From Phaeodactylibacter sp964397205 (GTDB taxonomy: Bacteria; Bacteroidota; Bacteroidia; Chitinophagales; Saprospiraceae), in assembly GCA_964397205.1 (NCBI GenBank), contig CAYNIT010000245.1:1-7037 (forward strand): a stretch of DNA of 7,037 nt, written 5' to 3'. Numbering within the stretch: the stretch's first letter is position 1; the number at the start of each line of letters is the position of its first letter. The notes under the pieces were generated by a model. That model did not search any database. It saw nothing but the letters and a program-made list of their open reading frames with translations, and was not told the origin of the DNA. The position numbers and the translations under genes were made by a program. Below are positions 3,790-7,037 of this stretch, in pieces.

Positions 3790-6700
3790 TTACCGTTTTA
3801 TTACCTTGCGGTAGATCAGCTCATTCCGCACTTGCAGCTGCAGCAGGTACAAGCCAGCAGGCAGCCCTTGCATATCGACGGTATTGTTGCCGGCTGTCAG
3901 CTGGTTTTCCCATACCGGCTGGCCAGCCGGGTTCAGCAATCGAGCGCTGCCGGCAGCGGGGGATTCCAGCGTCAGCTGTTGCTCCACTGGGTTAGGGAAG
4001 AGGCGGATGGAAGCCGGATTGGCTTCTTCCGCTGCGGTCAGGCTGGCGGACCAGCTGCTGCCGCCGCTGATTTCAGTGACCGAAGCATCAGAACGCAGCA
4101 GCCGCTGATCGCGCAGGACGATCTCTCCGCAGTCCCCCGATGGGCAGCGCAGCTGCAGTGTGCCCAATTGGCCGAAGCCATTGCGGCCGTTGTGGTCCTT
4201 GCGGGCCAGGGATACCACCGCTTGGCCGGTGTTGTAGTCTATTTTTTCCAGAAATAGCATGTCTTCTCCTACGGTACCCAGCCAGCTGCCGTCGGTTCGG
4301 AAGTGCAGCTTGGAAACTTTAGCCGGGTCGAACTGCAGGGTGGTGCTCCAGCCGTAAGCATCCCGCACCGGTTCCTCCACTGATCCCAGGCTGGCCCTCA
4401 GCTCGAAGGAAGCCTCTTGGGAAGCCGCCGTGCTAAGTTGATTGGGAATCGCTTCCTCTGGGAAATCGTAAATCGTAGGCGAGAGCTGATGGGTCTTGCC
4501 CCAATTGAGCATGATGACATCCATGTCCTCCTCATTGATGATGCCATTGCCATTGCAGTCGGTGAATTTGTTGTTGAATTCGTAGGCGAAAGTTAGGGTG
4601 CTGGGCCAATCGATAGCGGGTTGTCCGATCCACTCTACGGTGGCATTGGGGCGTATGGGGCCTGTCTCGCCGTAGGCCAGTGCGATGGCCCACTGATCCA
4701 TCTGGTTGACGATGCCATCGTTGCCGATGTCACCGGGCCAGACGAGGTCACAGGCGCCTTCGGCATCATCTAAGAACAGGTAAACGCTGGCGGTATCGCA
4801 GCCAAATTCGTTGCAGATGGCGTACTGGAATACGTCTTCCTGCAGGCAGGCAACGAGTTGGGGCTCGTAGGCCAGGCTGCCGTCCGCTTGCAGGGAAAGC
4901 TCGCCGTAGGCGGGCTGGGAGACGATGTATTGATCAGTTAGCACGGTGATTGCCGTCCAATCGTTGGCCAGCACATCTACCACAACCGGTTCGTTGTATA
5001 AGGTAGTATCGTAATCATCCACGGCATCCAGGATGTTGTCGAATACGCTGATTTCCAGGAAGGTGGTATCGCAAGTGCCATTATCGCTGCAGGCGAGGAT
5101 GCAGGCTTCGCTCAGCCCAGCGCTTTGCCCTTGGTAGGAAACACAAGCCGTGCTGCCGTCCAGGCTGATGTCTATGCCATCGCTGGAGCAGATATTGGTG
5201 AAACTGCTGACTTGCTGCAGCGCCTCGGTATCGATGCAGCGATTGACAGACTGCCCGATGGCAATAGAATCGGTCAAGGTAGTGGAGACCGTATTCAGTT
5301 GCAAGTCAAGGCGGATTAGGCTGTCGCAGCCCGCCTCGGAGGCCAGCAATACCTCGTACTGGCCGGCGGCGCTGAAGGTGTTGCCTGCCAGGCTGTAGCT
5401 CTCCCCTTCGTTGATGGTGGCGCTGACTGCCGTTTCCTCGGGCGTAACGTTGACCGTGAAGTCGGCGGTACAGCTGCTGGTGCCATTTTCGTAAGTCAGG
5501 GTGTAGGTCGTGGTTTGCTCTGGATTCACCGTAATGTTTGGCCCTTCCATGCCATTGCTCCAGCGGAAGTCGTAATCGGCAAGCAGGAGCGAGTCTTCGG
5601 TTGCCACGAGCTCCACGGGTTCATCGGCGCAGGCGGTGAGTGCTGGCCCGCTTATTTTGATGGGGTCGACGATGAGGATGTCGAAGGTTTTCTGCCGGCA
5701 GTTGGTGCCGCTTATGGTTACCTCTAATTGCTCCGTGCTTTCGGCTACATCATCGTTGACGATGCCGGCGGCCAGGGTCCAGCTCTCGCTCGGCGTTGCG
5801 ATGGTGCCTTCCAGCGGCAGCTCGGCGAAGTCTTCGCCCGCTGTTGCTGTACCGCTGATGGAGTAGGAGAGGGGGTACTCCTCGCTTGGGAAATCACTGA
5901 GGTCCAGCTCCAGTTCCTGCGGGGCGCAGTCTTCGGTGAGCACCAATGCTTCCGTATCGCTATGGCTGCCGCCGGTGAAGGAGCAAAAGCTTTTGGCCTC
6001 GAAGAAGATGCCGCTGTCCCAGAGGGCATCCCCCACATCCGCGATGACCAGCGTCATGCGGTACGGCTGGCAGGGCACCACTGCGGACTTGGCGACGAAT
6101 ACATCGGTATAGCCGTTGTAGACTGGGAAGCTGCTGGCGGGATTGACGTTAAAGAGGGCGGCGTAGTCGAGCGAGCCATTCAGGGATTCCGAGCAAAATT
6201 CGGGATCGCTGCCTAGGTAGCTGCCGGGGGTGCCGCCGTTGACGCTGTTGATGGAAACGGGCAGCTCAGTGCCGGGCACCTGCGCCAGGTTTTTCACGCT
6301 ATTGGCCCCGCTTGCGGGATCCTGGCCCTCCAGGAAGAAGCCAAAAACATCATTGAAACTGCTGCAGACAAAAGTGGGGTACTCATCGCTGGCGAAGACG
6401 TAGCGAAACATCACCGTATCTCCGGTCGGTACAAAATCAATGGTGAATACGGCTACGTCTAGGATGTCATCCTCATTGGCAATAGACGGCAGGAAGTCAC
6501 TGAAGGCATCGCTGCCGTTGGTGAAGGAGGCGGTAGACAGGGCGGGGCGGTCGACGCCATTGCCGATTAAGTTAGATTCCACCCTGCCGGTTGTCATAAC
6601 AAAACCCTGTTCCAGGCCGATATCCACCTGTCCGCCTCCGAAGCTGCCGACGGCTATTTCAGTACCTTCGAACTCGATGTTGGTGACTTGGATGCCATCG

Positions 6701-6837
6701 CCTAGGCAGATGTCTTCGATCAGTTCCTCGGGGCTGAAGCTGCCGGGGCCGGCTCCTTCAACGGTCATGGATTGGGCCATAAGCTGGCTGGCGGCCAGCA
6801 GCAGTGCGGCCAAAAGGGTAATGGTTCTCAATTTCAT
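3790..6837 (-). CDS. Secreted choice-of-anchor L protein with dockerin-like, cohesin-like and T9SS sorting modules
   Basis: This is a 1015-residue exported modular protein of unknown specific role. Residues 1-21 form a signal peptide (MKLRT, a hydrophobic Leu/Ala core, then LMA-Q). About 45-285 is a choice-of-anchor L domain, shown by FRYVFASDEYPTFVCSSFND (144-163), followed by VFGFFLEG. About 300-390 is Calx-beta-like (GTATAGEDF, then IVNDDVAESTEQLEVTI). About 395-465 is Ig/PKD-like, followed by a segment ending GCDSLIRLDLQL (503-514) and a Cys-rich segment (520-600). About 604-690 is another Ig/cadherin-like repeat (AVDDYDTT, VDVLANDW). Dockerin-like calcium loops lie at 703-714 and 760-771. 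About 805-925 resembles cohesin. Residues 942-1015 form the T9SS type A sorting domain (RLFPNPVEQQLTL, GLPAGLYLLQL, KVIKR). It is probably exported by Sec and then T9SS and held at the cell surface or released; an adhesive or scaffold role is inference. This start was chosen over an ATG at 6951 because it opens the signal peptide and has AAAGGA just upstream. Confidence 0.88.
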   Translation of the reverse strand: MKLRTITLLAALLLAASQLMAQSMTVEGAGPGSFSPEELIEDICLGDGIQVTNIEFEGTEIAVGSFGGGQVDIGLEQGFVMTTGRVESNLIGNGVDRPALSTASFTNGSDAFSDFLPSIANEDDILDVAVFTIDFVPTGDTVMFRYVFASDEYPTFVCSSFNDVFGFFLEGQDPASGANSVKNLAQVPGTELPVSINSVNGGTPGSYLGSDPEFCSESLNGSLDYAALFNVNPASSFPVYNGYTDVFVAKSAVVPCQPYRMTLVIADVGDALWDSGIFFEAKSFCSFTGGSHSDTEALVLTEDCAPQELELDLSDFPSEEYPLSYSISGTATAGEDFAELPLEGTIATPSESWTLAAGIVNDDVAESTEQLEVTISGTNCRQKTFDILIVDPIKISGPALTACADEPVELVATEDSLLLADYDFRWSNGMEGPNITVNPEQTTTYTLTYENGTSSCTADFTVNVTPEETAVSATINEGESYSLAGNTFSAAGQYEVLLASEAGCDSLIRLDLQLNTVSTTLTDSIAIGQSVNRCIDTEALQQVSSFTNICSSDGIDISLDGSTACVSYQGQSAGLSEACILACSDNGTCDTTFLEISVFDNILDAVDDYDTTLYNEPVVVDVLANDWTAITVLTDQYIVSQPAYGELSLQADGSLAYEPQLVACLQEDVFQYAICNEFGCDTASVYLFLDDAEGACDLVWPGDIGNDGIVNQMDQWAIALAYGETGPIRPNATVEWIGQPAIDWPSTLTFAYEFNNKFTDCNGNGIINEEDMDVIMLNWGKTHQLSPTIYDFPEEAIPNQLSTAASQEASFELRASLGSVEEPVRDAYGWSTTLQFDPAKVSKLHFRTDGSWLGTVGEDMLFLEKIDYNTGQAVVSLARKDHNGRNGFGQLGTLQLRCPSGDCGEIVLRDQRLLRSDASVTEISGGSSWSASLTAAEEANPASIRLFPNPVEQQLTLESPAAGSARLLNPAGQPVWENQLTAGNNTVDMQGLPAGLYLLQLQVRNELIYRKVIKR

Positions 6838-6847
6838 ATTGTCCTTT
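6838..6847 (-). promoter_or_regulatory. Ribosome binding site supporting the start at 6837
   Basis: On the minus strand AAAGGA (6847-6842) lies 4 nt before the ATG at 6837-6835. It supports the signal-peptide start over the upstream in-frame ATG at 6951, which would place 38 unlikely residues before the signal sequence. Confidence 0.6.
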
Positions 6848-6905
6848 GCTTTTAAGTGGTTGATGTAAGGAAAAGGGTGGCGTGAGAATGGCGCTGTTCC
6901 ATCTT

Positions 6906-6937
6906 GCTCGTTCTCAGGTAAACGAGCGGTTGAGAAC
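6906..6937 (-). promoter_or_regulatory. Two mutually exclusive 7-bp hairpins upstream of the secreted-protein gene
   Basis: On the minus strand GUUCUCA (6937-6931) pairs with UGAGAAC (6916-6910), leaving a 14-nt loop. Alternatively GCUCGUU (6927-6921) pairs with AACGAGC (6912-6906), leaving an 8-nt loop. The stems share bases, so only one can form at a time. The element lies about 70 nt before the start codon. It could be an RNA switch, a protein-binding operator, or chance. Confidence 0.4.
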
Positions 6938-6971
6938 AGGAGACATTCCATTCAAAAGGGACAAGCAGGAG

Positions 6972-7003
6972 TAAAAATAGTGTTGCTAAGGGGTCGCGCA
7001 ACA
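6972..7003 (-). terminator. Possible terminator of an upstream minus-strand gene
   Basis: On the minus strand UGUUGC (7003-6998) pairs with GCAACA (6986-6981) over an 11-nt loop, and CUAUUUUUA follows. The stem is short and only moderately GC-rich. The tail TATTTTTA (6979-6972) is also one base from the TAnnTTTG promoter motif, so the site may instead belong to the promoter of the secreted-protein gene. Confidence 0.35.
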
Positions 7004-7037
7004 ATAACTTACCGATTTAGACTCGTTTTTTTGCACG

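Noticed and set aside
6838..6951. N-terminal extension of the secreted protein from an ATG at 6951
   Set aside because: The 38 extra residues would put a charged, unstructured stretch before a clear signal peptide, and the ATG at 6837 has its own AAAGGA.

Overview
The window reads as chromosomal DNA of a fairly GC-rich member of the Bacteroidota, most likely the Saprospiria. The evidence is a choice-of-anchor L protein with a C-terminal type IX secretion (T9SS) sorting domain, a TAnnTTTG-type promoter, and weak use of Shine-Dalgarno sites. The genus cannot be fixed from the sequence. All convincing genes lie on the minus strand, so transcription runs from high to low coordinates.

Layout in transcription order: (i) 7037-6838 is the upstream region of a large secreted-protein gene, with a possible upstream terminator and a pair of mutually exclusive hairpins. 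(ii) 6837-3790 encodes a 1015-residue modular exported protein: signal peptide, choice-of-anchor L, Calx-beta/Ig-like modules, a split dockerin-like pair of calcium loops, a cohesin-like module and a T9SS tail. It ends in an intrinsic terminator at 3774-3736. (iii) The U-tract of that terminator overlaps the -33 box of a promoter (3738-3706) that fires into the trp operon. (iv) 3687-3562 is a complete tryptophan attenuator that standard gene calling would miss. It has an 18-codon leader peptide with three consecutive Trp codons, a 1:2 hairpin containing Trp codons, a long 2:3 antiterminator, and a 10-bp 3:4 terminator with a U-rich tail. (v) 3555-3228 is a tandem array of a 107-bp hairpin-rich repeat, broken by a 100-N assembly gap, between the attenuator and trpE. 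(vi) 3187-147 is trpE-trpG-trpD, tightly packed (5-bp and 30-bp gaps). (vii) 146-1 holds no recognisable next trp gene, only a GC-rich hairpin repeat at the window edge.

TrpE and TrpG together form anthranilate synthase (chorismate + glutamine to anthranilate), and TrpD adds the phosphoribosyl group. The leader would couple expression of these first two steps to charged tRNA-Trp: ribosome stalling at the Trp codons frees segment 2 to pair with segment 3 and prevents termination. TrpE and TrpD each carry a substitution in a ligand-binding motif (LLEN instead of LLES; KHGS instead of KHGN) that deserves a check. The secreted protein is a neighbour with its own terminator and has no evident functional link to tryptophan synthesis.
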